From: Rhizobium leguminosarum bv. trifolii WSM2297
GTDB taxonomy: Bacteria > Pseudomonadota > Alphaproteobacteria > Rhizobiales > Rhizobiaceae
Assembly: GCF_000271845.1 (NCBI RefSeq)
Contig: NZ_JH719393.1
Coordinates: 186,001-250,000 of the forward strand
Length of the DNA stretch: 64,000 bases
Direction: 5' to 3'
Positions 8,765 to 18,674 of this stretch are shown piece after piece. The notes beneath the pieces are model-generated. The model had not been told where the DNA came from, ran no database searches, and saw only the letters and a program-made list of their open reading frames with translations. The translations under genes were made by a program, and so were the position numbers. Within the stretch, counting starts at the first letter, position 1, and each line of letters opens with the position of its first letter.

Positions 8765-10130
8765 CGGTCTTCACGTCGATCACAATGGCGCTGAGATTGT
8801 CGCGGCAATTGGCGATCAAACCCTCCTGGATGAGGATGTCGGCCGCCTTTTCGATTTTCGCGGAAAGCAGAATTTCGGCGATGCTGCGCTCCGGCACGGC
8901 GTTGGGCAGCGGGGAACTGCAGAGCAGCAGCCGGTCGCCGGCCTGCAATCCGCCCGAGAGGACTTCGGGAACGAGATGCCCGCGCAGGCCGATGGCGCGC
9001 GAGAGCGTACGCCGCAGGCCGATCTCCACATGGTCGCGGGTGAGGCAGCGCATCATGCCGTCCCGCAGCAGATAACAGCGCGCATCGCCGACCCAGAGCA
9101 GGGCGCAGCTTTCCTGAAGCGTGGCCAGCACGACGATGCTGGTGGCCGACGGCTCGCGATTTTCGGAATGATAGGCCGATTGAAGTAAGCCGTGGGCACG
9201 GCCGAGCTTGCCTTTGACCTCCTGCACCAGTGCTTCGATCGTCTGCTGCGCGGCGGTTTCAGCCAGCACATGAACGGCAATTTTGCCGACCTCGGCCGCA
9301 GCGTTGCTATCGCCGATGCCGTCGGCGATAGCAAAAAGCGAGGGCGTTTCCGAAACGAGTAGCGCGTCGGCATTGACGCTCAGTCGCGTGCCGGGATGCG
9401 TGGCGTGGCTGCGCTGGAGAACCAGGGAATGATGATGCTGCTCGACGATCGCAGGGGGCGGTATCGCGGGTGTTGCGGATTTCGGCGGTGGTGAAACCAC
9501 TCCGGAACTCTCGCGCAACAGCTTCGCGAAATGCGCAGGCTCCGGTGGGCCGCTGACGCCAAACCCCTTGGTCCGGCGCTCCTCCGGGTCAATGTGCCAC
9601 CAGATCGTGCCTCGGCTGGACGCTCTGTCCTGCAGCGTCTCGTTCTCCGCGAGATCGGCTGGCCGCAAGCTCCGTAGCCGCTTCAGGCTCGCGGTGAATT
9701 GGTTGATGTCGAAATCGCGCCTGGCCGAGCTTTCGGCGATCGCTTCGGCTGCCGTGAACCAGGTGTCGTCGAGGTAGAGTTGACGCGGATGTTCGGAAAA
9801 GCCGTGCAGTTGGGCGGCGATAACGAGGGGAAAACTGCGGCCGACGCGGTCGAGGCTCGGCAGCAGGACGCCGGCAACGGTCGACGATCCCCAGAGACCG
9901 CGCTCGATGATGAAACGCCATGCCGGCATCGTGCGGAAACGGCGTTGCCAATCCTCGCCGAGTTCCTGCTGCGCCGCCTGCAGCCCGGCCTGCAGCCAGG
10001 CGTCGAGCGCCGATTGAAGGCCGCGGCCGAGCCCCATCGAAACGAAGTCGCCATGGCTCGGGAGCTTGCCGAAGAAGCCGATCCTGTCGGCCTCGCTCTG
10101 GCTTCGCTCGAGGGTGGCGCGCTCGTTCAT
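8754..10130 (-). CDS. impM: TagF-PppA fusion: T6SS repressor plus PP2C phosphatase
   Basis: The protein has 458 residues and two domains. Residues about 15-200 are TagF (GFFGKLPSHGDFV at 18-30, then the W-rich RRFRTMPAWRF region), a post-translational inhibitor of T6SS that binds Fha in Agrobacterium. A proline-rich linker (about 210-230) leads to a PP2C-type phosphatase with metal-binding Asp270 in AIADGIGD, then VGDARCYLL, LTRDH and the final DNLSAIVIDV. The frame opens farther upstream, but those residues read the tssM gene in another frame. ATG 10130 is 10 nt after the tssM stop. Fused TagF-PppA is known from rhizobia and agrobacteria. Confidence 0.92.
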   Translation of the reverse strand: MNERATLERSQSEADRIGFFGKLPSHGDFVSMGLGRGLQSALDAWLQAGLQAAQQELGEDWQRRFRTMPAWRFIIERGLWGSSTVAGVLLPSLDRVGRSFPLVIAAQLHGFSEHPRQLYLDDTWFTAAEAIAESSARRDFDINQFTASLKRLRSLRPADLAENETLQDRASSRGTIWWHIDPEERRTKGFGVSGPPEPAHFAKLLRESSGVVSPPPKSATPAIPPPAIVEQHHHSLVLQRSHATHPGTRLSVNADALLVSETPSLFAIADGIGDSNAAAEVGKIAVHVLAETAAQQTIEALVQEVKGKLGRAHGLLQSAYHSENREPSATSIVVLATLQESCALLWVGDARCYLLRDGMMRCLTRDHVEIGLRRTLSRAIGLRGHLVPEVLSGGLQAGDRLLLCSSPLPNAVPERSIAEILLSAKIEKAADILIQEGLIANCRDNLSAIVIDVKTDGA

Positions 10131-10140
10131 ATCATGCCGA

Positions 10141-13100
10141 TCAGAATTGCGCCGGGCATGAGAAGGCGCCGAGCGCCTCCAGCCGGAATGGATTGAGCAC
10201 CGACCCGAACTGCACGTCGAACTCCGCCGCCTGGCCATCCTGCTGGAATTTTGCCCGGAAGAGATCGTCGCCCTGCACGGTGACATTGGCATCGTCGAAC
10301 AGCCGGAACGGCGACCAGTCGCCATTCTCCGTCAAAGCCTGCTGCCAGCCGCCTGGCTGGAAGGCGATGCGCGAAGCGTTGCTGGCTTCCGCCGATGGCC
10401 AGGTGATCGATTTCGACTGGATTGGCCCGTGGAAATAGACCACGCGTTCGCCCTCGATCTCCAGCATCACGGCGCTGGCGGCATCGGTCAGCGAGACCGG
10501 CTTGACGTTGATCGTGATCGACGGGTTCTCGCTGCCGGCCGGGAAGAAGGCGCGGTTGATCTTATCGGCATTCTCGAACTGGGCGATCGCCGCGCTCGGA
10601 ATGCTCGCCGCGCCGAAGGTGCCCTTCCAGCCCCAGGGTGAGGCGCTGGTATCGACGAAGGCTTCGAGCTTCTCCTTGAAGAAGGTCTTGAACAGCCCCT
10701 CGGGACCGAAAAGTCTCACAAAGTCGCTCATCGCCACGTCGCGCGGGGATTTCCGGTCGAAGGGATAACGGCCGGCAACGACGTTCGAGCAGAAGCCCGC
10801 GCCCTCCGCGGCCCAGGCGCCGCTGATGCGCGAACGGGCGGATTTGACCGCCAGCGATCCGACATCCGCAGCCAGCCCCGCCATCCAACTATCGATAGGC
10901 GCGGGCAACTTGCGGGCCTGCTGAAGCAGGTCCTGGTTGGCGTCGGTCAGTTGGCTGTCGACGTCGAAGACCTTGGCGACTTCGGCGGTCGAGGTCGTGG
11001 CACGCGAAAGCTGCTCCTGCACCCTCTGCAGGATCGGCTCGAGCTGGCCGATCTCCGATCGCGGCGCTTCCTCCTGTTGGTCGGTAAGCGGAGACTGTCC
11101 GGCCGGTGCCTTCAACGCGTCGCGCAGACGGCCGAAGGGATCGGGGGCATTCGCCGCACTGGCAAGCGCCGCGGTCGACTCGGCCAAGCTGTCGCCGGCA
11201 GCAGAGGCGATTTCGGCGCCTGGGCCACGCAGATCGGTGGCAGCCGTGATCGATTTCGCGATCGTCTCGACCGGGCCGGGTTTGCCCGCGAGGATGCGGG
11301 TGGTTTCCGCCGCATCGCTGATCGTCTGCGAGGGTTTGACCCTGATATCGGCGAGAAGCGTGGCCCAGCGCTGCTCGAAATTGTCGAAGTAGAGCTGAAG
11401 TGTCGCCTGGGCGACCGTGTCGACAGTGACGCCGGCGGGATTGGGATCGCCGCGGACCCATTGCTCGTCGAGCGCCTCGGTCGCGGCGTCGCTGATCTCG
11501 GGCAGAACGACGGTGCGGTAGCCGATCGCCGAGAAAAGGCCGGGAATGCTCTCAGTGAGCGGCGTCTTGGAGGTGCGCTCGAAGGCCTGTTCGCCGAGCG
11601 GTCCGAGCGCGCCGGCCGGGCTCCAGCCGGGAAGGGCGCGGGACTGGCGGTATTCCGCCAGGATATCATAGGCGCGGCTGGCGATGTTCTCAGAACGGAT
11701 GGTGGCGCGGGCCTTGGCGATCAGCGCCTTGTCGAGTTCGATCGGCGGCAGCGCGCCGCGCGCCATGGCTTCGGCATGGGCAATCAGGGCGTTGCGAGCC
11801 GCGGCCCTGCCTTCGTCGGGATAGAGCCTGGTGAACATATCCTCTGCCTCAAGCGAGGCAAAATCCGCATTCACAGGGCCGAGACCGCCGAGCATGCCGT
11901 AGAGTTTCAGCGCGTCGAAGGTTCGGGTGACGTCGGTGGCCTCGGTCATTTCCTTCTGGAGCTGTACCAGCATGCGCGGCAGCAGCAATGTGTTCAGCGC
12001 CCGCTGATAGGCCTCGCGCTGGCGGCTTTCGACCTTGCCTTCCTGGTCGAGGCCGAGGCTGACCGGCCAGACGCGGGTCTTTGAGAAATCGGTGGTGACA
12101 GCGGCGAGATTGTCGAGCGCCGGCAGGATGCGCAGGAAATCCGCATCCGAGACGTCGCGAACCGGCACGCCGCGCACCAGCTGCTCATAGGCGTCGATGC
12201 GTCTGTCGGCGCCGGCGAGCGCCGTGGTGTTCTGGATATAAGTGGCCGTCCAGCTGGTCAGCACGACGGCCAGCAGCAGCACCGCGCTCGCATAGGCGGC
12301 ACGGCGGAAGAGGAGCTGCCGGCCGGAAAGCCGCTTGTCGCGGGCAACGAGCGAGGCCTCTCCGAAGATCACCTCCTTGAAGAGGCGCGAAAGGAAATAG
12401 CTGCGCCGCAGGCGGGGGACGGCAACGGTCTCGTCTCTCTGGGTGCCGGAGGCGAAATAAATGCCGCGCAGCAGCGGCGCTTCCACCAGTTTCGAGCCTG
12501 AGCAAAGCTCGGTCACGACCTCCTGCAGGCGTTCCTTCAAAGAAACGAGTTCGGCTGGAAAACGGAAGATGCGGCCGCGCAGCTCCGGATTGGGCTCCTG
12601 CTGCAGGCGCTCGATCAGCATGGAGTCGACGCGTTGCTGCAGCAGAGTGAATTCTTCCATGAAACGGTCCGGCAGGTTTGCCGCCTTGTAGCTCTCTTCG
12701 AGCCCGAACGTCGTGCCCCAGACTTGCTCGCGGTCGCTTTTGTTGAAACCGTCGAAGAATTCGACGAAGCCGGTCAAGAGATCGGCCTTGGTCAGCAGCA
12801 GATAGACCGGTACGCGTGCATGCAGAAGTTCGTCGAGTTCGGACAGCCGCTGGCGGATCGCCCTGATCTCCTCGCGCTGGGCTTCCGGATCGCGGGTCAG
12901 CAGATCGCCGATCGACAGGGTCACCAGCGCGCCGTTGATCGGCTGCGAGCGGCGATACTTGCGGAGCAGGCCGAGAAATCCCTCCCAACCGGCCTTGGCT
13001 GAGCCGTTCAGATCGTCCTGCGTGGTGTAGCGGCCGGCGGTATCGATGAGGATGGCCTCGTCGGTGAACCACCAATTGCAGTTGCGCGTGCCGCCGATCC

Positions 13101-13617
13101 CCTGCACGGAATTGCTGCCGAGCGCATCGCCGAGTGGGAATTTAAGGCCGGAATTGGTGAGCGCCGTCGTCTTGCCGGAACCCGGCGCGCCGAAGATCAC
13201 GTACCACGGCAGCTCGTAGATATAACCGAAGCGCTTCTTGGTGATGCGGCGCAGAAGCTGTAGCGCTTCCTTTAGCCGGCTGTGGATCTCGCCGACCTCA
13301 GCCTGCTGGCTGGCCGCCGCTTCGGCTTCCGCGTCCCGCTCGATCCCTTCGACGAGCTGCTTGTCGCGGCGCCGGTCACGGATCACCGTGAAGAGCAGAT
13401 AAGCGAGCCAGGCGGCGATGATGACGCCGATCAGCGTCAGCCGCGCCGAGGCGCTCGCCAGCGGCTTGAAATCGCCATAGGCGGCGAGATAGCCGTAGAA
13501 CCAGATGACCACGCAGATCGCCGCCACCCAGATGATCGAGATGAAGCGCCGGCCGATCAGCCCAGCATAGGCCTCGACATAGGAACGCAGCGTATAGAAA
13601 TAACCTAAGGGATTCAT
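10141..13617 (-). CDS. tssM: T6SS membrane complex protein TssM (IcmF/ImpL)
   Basis: This inner-membrane protein of 1158 residues is close to the usual TssM length. Membrane segments lie at about 22-45, 58-79 and 439-460. Between them is a cytoplasmic NTPase-like domain with an intact Walker A, GAPGSGKTT at 143-151, and ILIDTAGRY near 189. The long periplasmic part carries the IcmF-related and C-terminal domains. With TssL it forms the envelope-spanning channel base. Its ATG overlaps the tssL stop (ATGA), showing translational coupling. It corresponds to impL of the rhizobial imp locus. Confidence 0.97.
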   Translation of the reverse strand: MNPLGYFYTLRSYVEAYAGLIGRRFISIIWVAAICVVIWFYGYLAAYGDFKPLASASARLTLIGVIIAAWLAYLLFTVIRDRRRDKQLVEGIERDAEAEAAASQQAEVGEIHSRLKEALQLLRRITKKRFGYIYELPWYVIFGAPGSGKTTALTNSGLKFPLGDALGSNSVQGIGGTRNCNWWFTDEAILIDTAGRYTTQDDLNGSAKAGWEGFLGLLRKYRRSQPINGALVTLSIGDLLTRDPEAQREEIRAIRQRLSELDELLHARVPVYLLLTKADLLTGFVEFFDGFNKSDREQVWGTTFGLEESYKAANLPDRFMEEFTLLQQRVDSMLIERLQQEPNPELRGRIFRFPAELVSLKERLQEVVTELCSGSKLVEAPLLRGIYFASGTQRDETVAVPRLRRSYFLSRLFKEVIFGEASLVARDKRLSGRQLLFRRAAYASAVLLLAVVLTSWTATYIQNTTALAGADRRIDAYEQLVRGVPVRDVSDADFLRILPALDNLAAVTTDFSKTRVWPVSLGLDQEGKVESRQREAYQRALNTLLLPRMLVQLQKEMTEATDVTRTFDALKLYGMLGGLGPVNADFASLEAEDMFTRLYPDEGRAAARNALIAHAEAMARGALPPIELDKALIAKARATIRSENIASRAYDILAEYRQSRALPGWSPAGALGPLGEQAFERTSKTPLTESIPGLFSAIGYRTVVLPEISDAATEALDEQWVRGDPNPAGVTVDTVAQATLQLYFDNFEQRWATLLADIRVKPSQTISDAAETTRILAGKPGPVETIAKSITAATDLRGPGAEIASAAGDSLAESTAALASAANAPDPFGRLRDALKAPAGQSPLTDQQEEAPRSEIGQLEPILQRVQEQLSRATTSTAEVAKVFDVDSQLTDANQDLLQQARKLPAPIDSWMAGLAADVGSLAVKSARSRISGAWAAEGAGFCSNVVAGRYPFDRKSPRDVAMSDFVRLFGPEGLFKTFFKEKLEAFVDTSASPWGWKGTFGAASIPSAAIAQFENADKINRAFFPAGSENPSITINVKPVSLTDAASAVMLEIEGERVVYFHGPIQSKSITWPSAEASNASRIAFQPGGWQQALTENGDWSPFRLFDDANVTVQGDDLFRAKFQQDGQAAEFDVQFGSVLNPFRLEALGAFSCPAQF

Positions 13618-15137
13618 CGCGAAGCGCCTCCTGCGGCGGACGACGGTTCATCGGGCGCTTCGGCCCTGATCGGCGGCGTCTTGAAACCCGCATCGCTCAG
13701 CCGCTCGCTCGGATCGGTCAGCACCAGGATCTCGGTGCGGCGGTTCATCTCGCGGCCTTCCGGCGTGTCGTTGGCGGCGATCGGGTCGCTGTCGGCCCGT
13801 CCCTCGGTCAGGATCGCGCCCGGACCGGTGAATGCGCTCAATATGTCGCCGACCGCCTTGGCGCGGGCTTCCGACAGGTGCCAGTTGGAGGGGAACTGAA
13901 TGGTGCGGATCGGCACATTGTCCGTATATCCCACCACTACGGCGCGGAATTTCTCGGCGGCGAGCGCGCCGCCGATCCGCTGCAGGAGATCGTGGAACTT
14001 GTCGCTGACCTCGGCGCTGCCGGTGGCGAACAGACCGGAATTGCTGATGCGGACCAGCAGCCTACCGTTCGAATCCGAGAGCGTGACCAGCTTCTTCTCG
14101 ACTTCCGGCTGGAGGAAGGCGAGCAGATTGTCGAGCCGGCTCGGCGGTTTTGCTTGCGGCGGGGGTGGCGGAGGCGGCGTTTCGGCGACGACGACAGGCG
14201 GCGGCTGGCGAGCCGGCTCGGGAATCGTGACCAGCACGCTCGGCGTCTCGCGCGGCGGCAGGTTGGCAAGGCGCTCGAAGGTGCCATCGGAGGCGCGATT
14301 GAGCGAGAGCGTGAAAAAGAGGTAGCCGAACGCCAGGATCAGCGTCAGTAGGGAAAGCAGTGTCCAGAGCGCCGCGGCGGTGCGCAGCGGCTGGTGCCGG
14401 GCCGAAACGCCCTTCCAATGCGGGGAAAGCTCCCGTTCGAAGACGCCGTATTGGCCAAGCAGCGTCTTGTAGAGACCGTCGCGAATGCGGGCGAGTTCCA
14501 GCCCGCCGCGCGCGGAAACGCGGGTGCGGCCCTCGAAGGCAAGCGACAGGCAGAGATAGATGAGCAGCAGCAGGTCCTTGTTGGCGCCGGGGCTCTGGTG
14601 GAAATGGTCGAGCAGGTCGAACACCCGCTCGCCGCCGGTCACGTCCATATGGAAGGTGGAGACGAGTCCCGAGCGGGCCCAGCCGGCGCGCACGCCCCAG
14701 GCCTTGCTCAGCACGACGTCGTCGACCGTCGCGCAGACGACGTAATGGGCGGCGCGCGCCCGCTCCGGGCTGATGCGCGCGCTCGCCAGATCCCGCTCGT
14801 AGCGGCCGACGGCGGCGATCGCTACCGCGCGCAGCTCATCGATGTCAGGCTGCTCTTCCGCGTAGCGCAGGCCATGGGCAAGGTTGAGGAGCGGTGCGGC
14901 CGAACGCACCAGGGTCGGCACGTCTTCGGCACCGAAGCGGAAATCCTTGACGAGTGTTTCGACCGATGCTCCGCCGTTCAAAGACGATCCCGACAGGCCC
15001 TTCTCGCCTTCGGGAAAATCGAGAACGTCGTCCAGCATCTCCGCCATCTTGCGGGCGGATTGTTTTTTCTTCACGCCATCCTCGGTGAGTTCGACGATGG
15101 TCGGCAGGTTCTGCCAGGAAGCGGGTTCGTTCTTCAT
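13614..15137 (-). CDS. tssL: T6SS protein TssL with C-terminal OmpA peptidoglycan-binding domain
   Basis: The 507-residue protein has a cytoplasmic DotU domain (about 65-250), a single membrane helix (about 253-277), a proline-rich periplasmic linker (about 307-332) and an OmpA/MotB-like domain (about 345-475). The latter contains GYTDN, LSEARA, GRADSDP and NRRTEI, the residues expected for binding peptidoglycan. Many TssL proteins lack this last domain, and here it could anchor the complex to the wall. ATG 15137 overlaps the tssK stop in ATGA. It equals impK. No TssJ lipoprotein gene is seen in the cluster. Confidence 0.96.
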   Translation of the reverse strand: MKNEPASWQNLPTIVELTEDGVKKKQSARKMAEMLDDVLDFPEGEKGLSGSSLNGGASVETLVKDFRFGAEDVPTLVRSAAPLLNLAHGLRYAEEQPDIDELRAVAIAAVGRYERDLASARISPERARAAHYVVCATVDDVVLSKAWGVRAGWARSGLVSTFHMDVTGGERVFDLLDHFHQSPGANKDLLLLIYLCLSLAFEGRTRVSARGGLELARIRDGLYKTLLGQYGVFERELSPHWKGVSARHQPLRTAAALWTLLSLLTLILAFGYLFFTLSLNRASDGTFERLANLPPRETPSVLVTIPEPARQPPPVVVAETPPPPPPPQAKPPSRLDNLLAFLQPEVEKKLVTLSDSNGRLLVRISNSGLFATGSAEVSDKFHDLLQRIGGALAAEKFRAVVVGYTDNVPIRTIQFPSNWHLSEARAKAVGDILSAFTGPGAILTEGRADSDPIAANDTPEGREMNRRTEILVLTDPSERLSDAGFKTPPIRAEAPDEPSSAAGGASR

Positions 15138-16474
15138 TCTCTGAGGGCCCACAGTTCTATTTCGAGCCCGGGGAAATCGCCGGCGAGATGCACGGCGATG
15201 GCGCCCGAAGTGTCGAGTTGTTTCCAGAGCGGGTTCTTGGTGTCGAGTTCGAAATAGATGGTGCCGGAGCGATAGGGGAGCTGGCGCGGCAGCACCGGCA
15301 GCGGCCGGACGGGAATGCCCGGCAGCGCCACGTTGACGAGATCGGCAATGCGCTCGACAGGGCCGACCTTGATCTGCGCCGGCAGTTTGCGGCGCACGTC
15401 TTCGGCCGGCATCTCGGCCCGAACCGCCAGCACGAAGCCGGCATCCCGAAGCAGCGTGCGATCGTTGATCATGCCGATCCTGACGCCATGCCGACGCTCG
15501 GCAAGCTCGATCGCCACGGCCGCCTGTTCAAGCACGGAGGACAGCGAGGCCCTGAGATCGTCGAAGACGGCGGCAAACGTCGCCTTCAGGTCGTCATGGC
15601 GATAGGGCGGGAAATCGCTGGCGCGTTTGCGGTCGGTGGTGAAGGTAGCGAGTTCGCCGGCAAGCTGGATGCAGTTCTCGTAAAAGGCGATGGGGTGGAC
15701 GCGCGTCGCATTGGCCGAAATATGTTTCAGCATCGGATCGGCGCGGTTGAGGATCTGCAAGAGCAGGTAGTCGCCGACCTCCGCGGTCCCGCGAATGGTG
15801 GGATCACCGATCCGTTCGGCGATCGCCTCGGCGCGGTGGCGCACGATGCCGAGAAGCTCGGTGATCAGCTCGTTCAGCCGGCCCGCCGCCGTGCAGTTGA
15901 GGCTCGGCAGGATATAATCCGGATCGAGGATCACCGCCCGGTCGGAGCGCACCTCGATGATACGGGCAAGTCCGATCAGCTCGTAGCCGGCAAGCTCGTC
16001 GCCGGTGCGGAGATACCGCAGGCTGAGGCGGCCGACATCGATCGGCGCCATGAAGTCGGTCTCGACATTGGCGTCGGGCGCTTCATAGGGCGAAGCGACG
16101 AGCCGGACGCTGTTGCGCTGAGCGCCGCCGTTCAGCGCCACATCGGCCTTGCCCGGCTGACGGGCGGGAAGGGCGAGATAAACGACCGCATTCTTGGTGT
16201 TCTCGTCGAGATCGAGCGGCGGCGGCAGGTCGGCATCGACAGGGGCTTCGAACGGCGTGCCGTCCGGCAGGACGCCGCGCAGGTTCGACAGGGCGAACTG
16301 GCCGATCGCCAGCGCGCCGCGGTCGATGCCGATCTCCGATATCCCCCAGGGATAGGGCGCCAGGCCGTGTGTGGCGGTGCGCACGAGCCGCTCGGTCCAG
16401 CGGTCCGCCTGCTGAAAATGCTGCACGCGAAGGAACATGCCTTCGCTCCAGGCCACCCGGTTCTCATTCCTCAT
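15134..16474 (-). CDS. tssK: T6SS baseplate protein TssK
   Basis: The 446-residue protein has the typical TssK N-terminus (RVAWSEGMFLRVQHFQQADRW, about 5-25) and continues to a C-terminal domain with RSGTIYFELD. TssK links the cytoplasmic baseplate to the TssL/TssM membrane complex. The frame opens 19 codons farther upstream, but ATG 16474 fits homologues and overlaps the fha gene by 11 nt. It equals impJ. Nothing unusual was noted. Confidence 0.95.
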   Translation of the reverse strand: MRNENRVAWSEGMFLRVQHFQQADRWTERLVRTATHGLAPYPWGISEIGIDRGALAIGQFALSNLRGVLPDGTPFEAPVDADLPPPLDLDENTKNAVVYLALPARQPGKADVALNGGAQRNSVRLVASPYEAPDANVETDFMAPIDVGRLSLRYLRTGDELAGYELIGLARIIEVRSDRAVILDPDYILPSLNCTAAGRLNELITELLGIVRHRAEAIAERIGDPTIRGTAEVGDYLLLQILNRADPMLKHISANATRVHPIAFYENCIQLAGELATFTTDRKRASDFPPYRHDDLKATFAAVFDDLRASLSSVLEQAAVAIELAERRHGVRIGMINDRTLLRDAGFVLAVRAEMPAEDVRRKLPAQIKVGPVERIADLVNVALPGIPVRPLPVLPRQLPYRSGTIYFELDTKNPLWKQLDTSGAIAVHLAGDFPGLEIELWALRE

Positions 16475-17648
16475 GATGCGCGTCTTTTCCTTCCTGCCTG
16501 TCCTGCGGACGAGGCCCTGCATCTCTGCCACTTATCGCGCCGGTCATGGCCTCGCGGAAAACATCCTGGATCGACCGGCTCTTGCCGTCTTTTTCGAACT
16601 GGGCCCGGTAGGCCCGCCAGTAATTCCGGTCCCGGCGCCAGGCGCCGGTCTCGACACGCGTTTCCAGGCTGCGCGGCTCCAGCCGGCCAGCCGCCTGAAC
16701 GAGGGCTTCGAGAGCGGAATTGAGCTTGAGTTGTTGCGTAAGCAGCGCCTCGATGCGGGCAAGGAGCGCATCCTCCCTGCTGGCGGCCAGAAAATCCGGC
16801 TGGCTGTCGGAGGAAGGCGCACCCATCTCGAAAACGGCATAGCTATTCTCGACAGCCTCCTCGAGCCGGCCGAGCAGTGGCTCCAGCCGATCCGCGAAGG
16901 CTTCCGCGCGGCCGATCGTCAGCGTCGGAAATTCCTCGGGCTCTGGCTGCGGATCGTTGTCGTTGACGATCTCGATCACCGGCGCGGCCCGGCGCTGGGC
17001 GATCGGCACGGCGACATGGGTGGCGGAACCATGTTCCAGATGGCTGCCGTACTCGGTCTCCTCCGCGTTCCAGTCTGCCGGCAGAAGCTGGGTGGCCGTG
17101 CGGATCTCCGGAGGACCGCTCCAGCCGATCTCGATATTGCGGGATGAGGCCGTCGCCTTTTTGCCGCCCGGTTCGGGAAGGGTCCAGTCCTCGGCCGCGC
17201 GCTCTCCGAGAATCCCGCTTGCTGTACGGCCGCCCGGAGCGATATCGGCGAGGATCGCGGAAATGGTCAGCGGCTCGTCGCTCAGCACCAGACCGGCATC
17301 GGGATCCTCGATCTCACGGTCGCTCTCGCCTGATATGTGGACGGAAAAGGTCAGTCCGCCCATCTCCAGCCGCGACCTGTCGGAAAGCCTGGCGATCTCA
17401 CCTTCATGGACGGTGACACCATCGACCCGGGAGCCGTTTGCGCTTTGGTCGCGCAACAGGAAACCCTCGCGATCGCGCTCGATGATGCAATGGAGCTTGG
17501 AGACGGAGCGCTGGTCCTCCGGCAGCTGCCAGTCGCAATCGGGCGCCCGGCCGAGTGTGCGCCGGCCGCGTTCGAAAAACCATTTCGAGCGGCCGGCCGG
17601 CAGTGCCACGTTACTGGTAATCTCTCTCAGTTCGAGCCGCATCCCCAT
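16464..17648 (-). CDS. impI: T6SS FHA-domain protein (Fha/TagH, ImpI)
   Basis: The 394-residue protein has an N-terminal forkhead-associated domain (about 5-105) with the phosphothreonine-binding pattern GR (34-35), SVSKLHC (48-54) and a SANGS loop. A long acidic, low-complexity middle region follows, and a helical C-terminal part ending in a basic, DRNYWRAYRAQFEKDGKSR-like tail. In Agrobacterium the equivalent Fha binds phosphorylated TssL and is the target of TagF. The gene sits between tssG (4 nt gap) and tssK (11 nt overlap). Kinase, phosphatase, TagF and Fha are therefore all present in one operon. Confidence 0.93.
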   Translation of the reverse strand: MGMRLELREITSNVALPAGRSKWFFERGRRTLGRAPDCDWQLPEDQRSVSKLHCIIERDREGFLLRDQSANGSRVDGVTVHEGEIARLSDRSRLEMGGLTFSVHISGESDREIEDPDAGLVLSDEPLTISAILADIAPGGRTASGILGERAAEDWTLPEPGGKKATASSRNIEIGWSGPPEIRTATQLLPADWNAEETEYGSHLEHGSATHVAVPIAQRRAAPVIEIVNDNDPQPEPEEFPTLTIGRAEAFADRLEPLLGRLEEAVENSYAVFEMGAPSSDSQPDFLAASREDALLARIEALLTQQLKLNSALEALVQAAGRLEPRSLETRVETGAWRRDRNYWRAYRAQFEKDGKSRSIQDVFREAMTGAISGRDAGPRPQDRQEGKDAHHEE

Positions 17649-17652
17649 CTCC

Positions 17653-18654
17653 TCACCGCATCTCGGCCGACAGGCGCTCGACGATCACCGCATCGCCGCT
17701 GTCTTTCGCCGCCGGCGCGACCCTCGCCCAGCTGTTCCAACCCAGGCGCGGCGGATCGCCCGCCTGTCCGAGCTGGCAGAAGGGAACGTCCTCTTTCTTG
17801 AGGATCGCCTGTATGTCGAATTCGAGTGCTGCGCCGACATAAAGCCGCGTCAGGGCGAAGAGCTCGGTAATGGCGCGCCCGCCCGGCGCAAGCTGGAGGT
17901 AGTCGGCAAAACCGAGCGGACCGATGACGATGCGGAAGCCGCCGCTGAAATCGTGGATGGCGGCACCTGCCGTCGCGTTGACGCCAAGCTGGACGCCCTG
18001 CGGCTGGCCCATGCGGCTGCGCTCTTCCGCCGGAATGGTCAGCCAGCGGCCGCGGAACAATTCGATCTCCACCGGCAGCCCGCTGAATTCGGCAAGCATG
18101 GCGCGGAGATTGACGGCATTGCGGTTGCGCGCGGCAAAGAAACCCGAAAAACGCAGGATCAGCTCTTCGTCGACGCCGCTTTTTTCGACCAGCCGCTTGG
18201 TGCCGAAGCCGGTGAGCGACAGCAGCGTCGTGACGAAAGCGTTGCTAGCCCAGCTGTCGCCCCAGCGCAGCCGCCGGGCGATTCGGTATTTCTCGCAGGC
18301 GTCGGTGAAGAGTTCCGCCATCCGCGCGCCGAACAGATCGAAGAAGCCCGCCAGCGCCCGCGACCGGTTGCGCTCTTCGCGCATGACGAGTTCGTTATAG
18401 GTCGATGGCATGGAGCCGAGCGCACCGATGAGACCGGCAAGCGCACTGCGCACGGTGGCGCGGCCGGCCTTGCGGCTAAATCCGCTGACCGCAAGCGGCG
18501 CCGGCGAGACGCCGACATGCGAGGCGACATCGAGCCGTCCTTCCTCCACCGACGTCTGCGCGACGCGAAAAGCCGTCACCGGCTCGAAGCGACCGGGGTC
18601 GCGTTCGAGCAGATCGACAAGAGCGTCTGACTTGGGGGCGGTCGAAAGATCCAT
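17653..18654 (-). CDS. tssG: T6SS baseplate protein TssG
   Basis: The 333-residue protein matches TssG (ImpH). It has the early RFEPVTAFRVAQ region (about 21-32), AGLIGALGSMPSTYNELVM near 72-90, and a middle FSGFFAARNRNAVNLRAML segment. TssG, TssF and TssE form the baseplate wedge around VgrG. ATG 18654 is preferred over an earlier start at 18711, because the latter would overlap the end of tssF and adds a basic non-homologous stretch. A 20-nt gap separates it from tssF. Confidence 0.95.
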   Translation of the reverse strand: MDLSTAPKSDALVDLLERDPGRFEPVTAFRVAQTSVEEGRLDVASHVGVSPAPLAVSGFSRKAGRATVRSALAGLIGALGSMPSTYNELVMREERNRSRALAGFFDLFGARMAELFTDACEKYRIARRLRWGDSWASNAFVTTLLSLTGFGTKRLVEKSGVDEELILRFSGFFAARNRNAVNLRAMLAEFSGLPVEIELFRGRWLTIPAEERSRMGQPQGVQLGVNATAGAAIHDFSGGFRIVIGPLGFADYLQLAPGGRAITELFALTRLYVGAALEFDIQAILKKEDVPFCQLGQAGDPPRLGWNSWARVAPAAKDSGDAVIVERLSAEMR

Positions 18655-18674
18655 GATTGTCTGGCGATCCTTCC

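Noticed and set aside
10131..10325. N-terminal extension of the TagF-PppA frame
   Set aside because: The extra 65 residues are basic, low complexity and read the 3' end of tssM in another frame; ATG 10130 gives the normal TagF start.
16475..16531. Upstream extension of tssK
   Set aside because: It overlaps fha in another frame, and the residues do not match the conserved TssK start.
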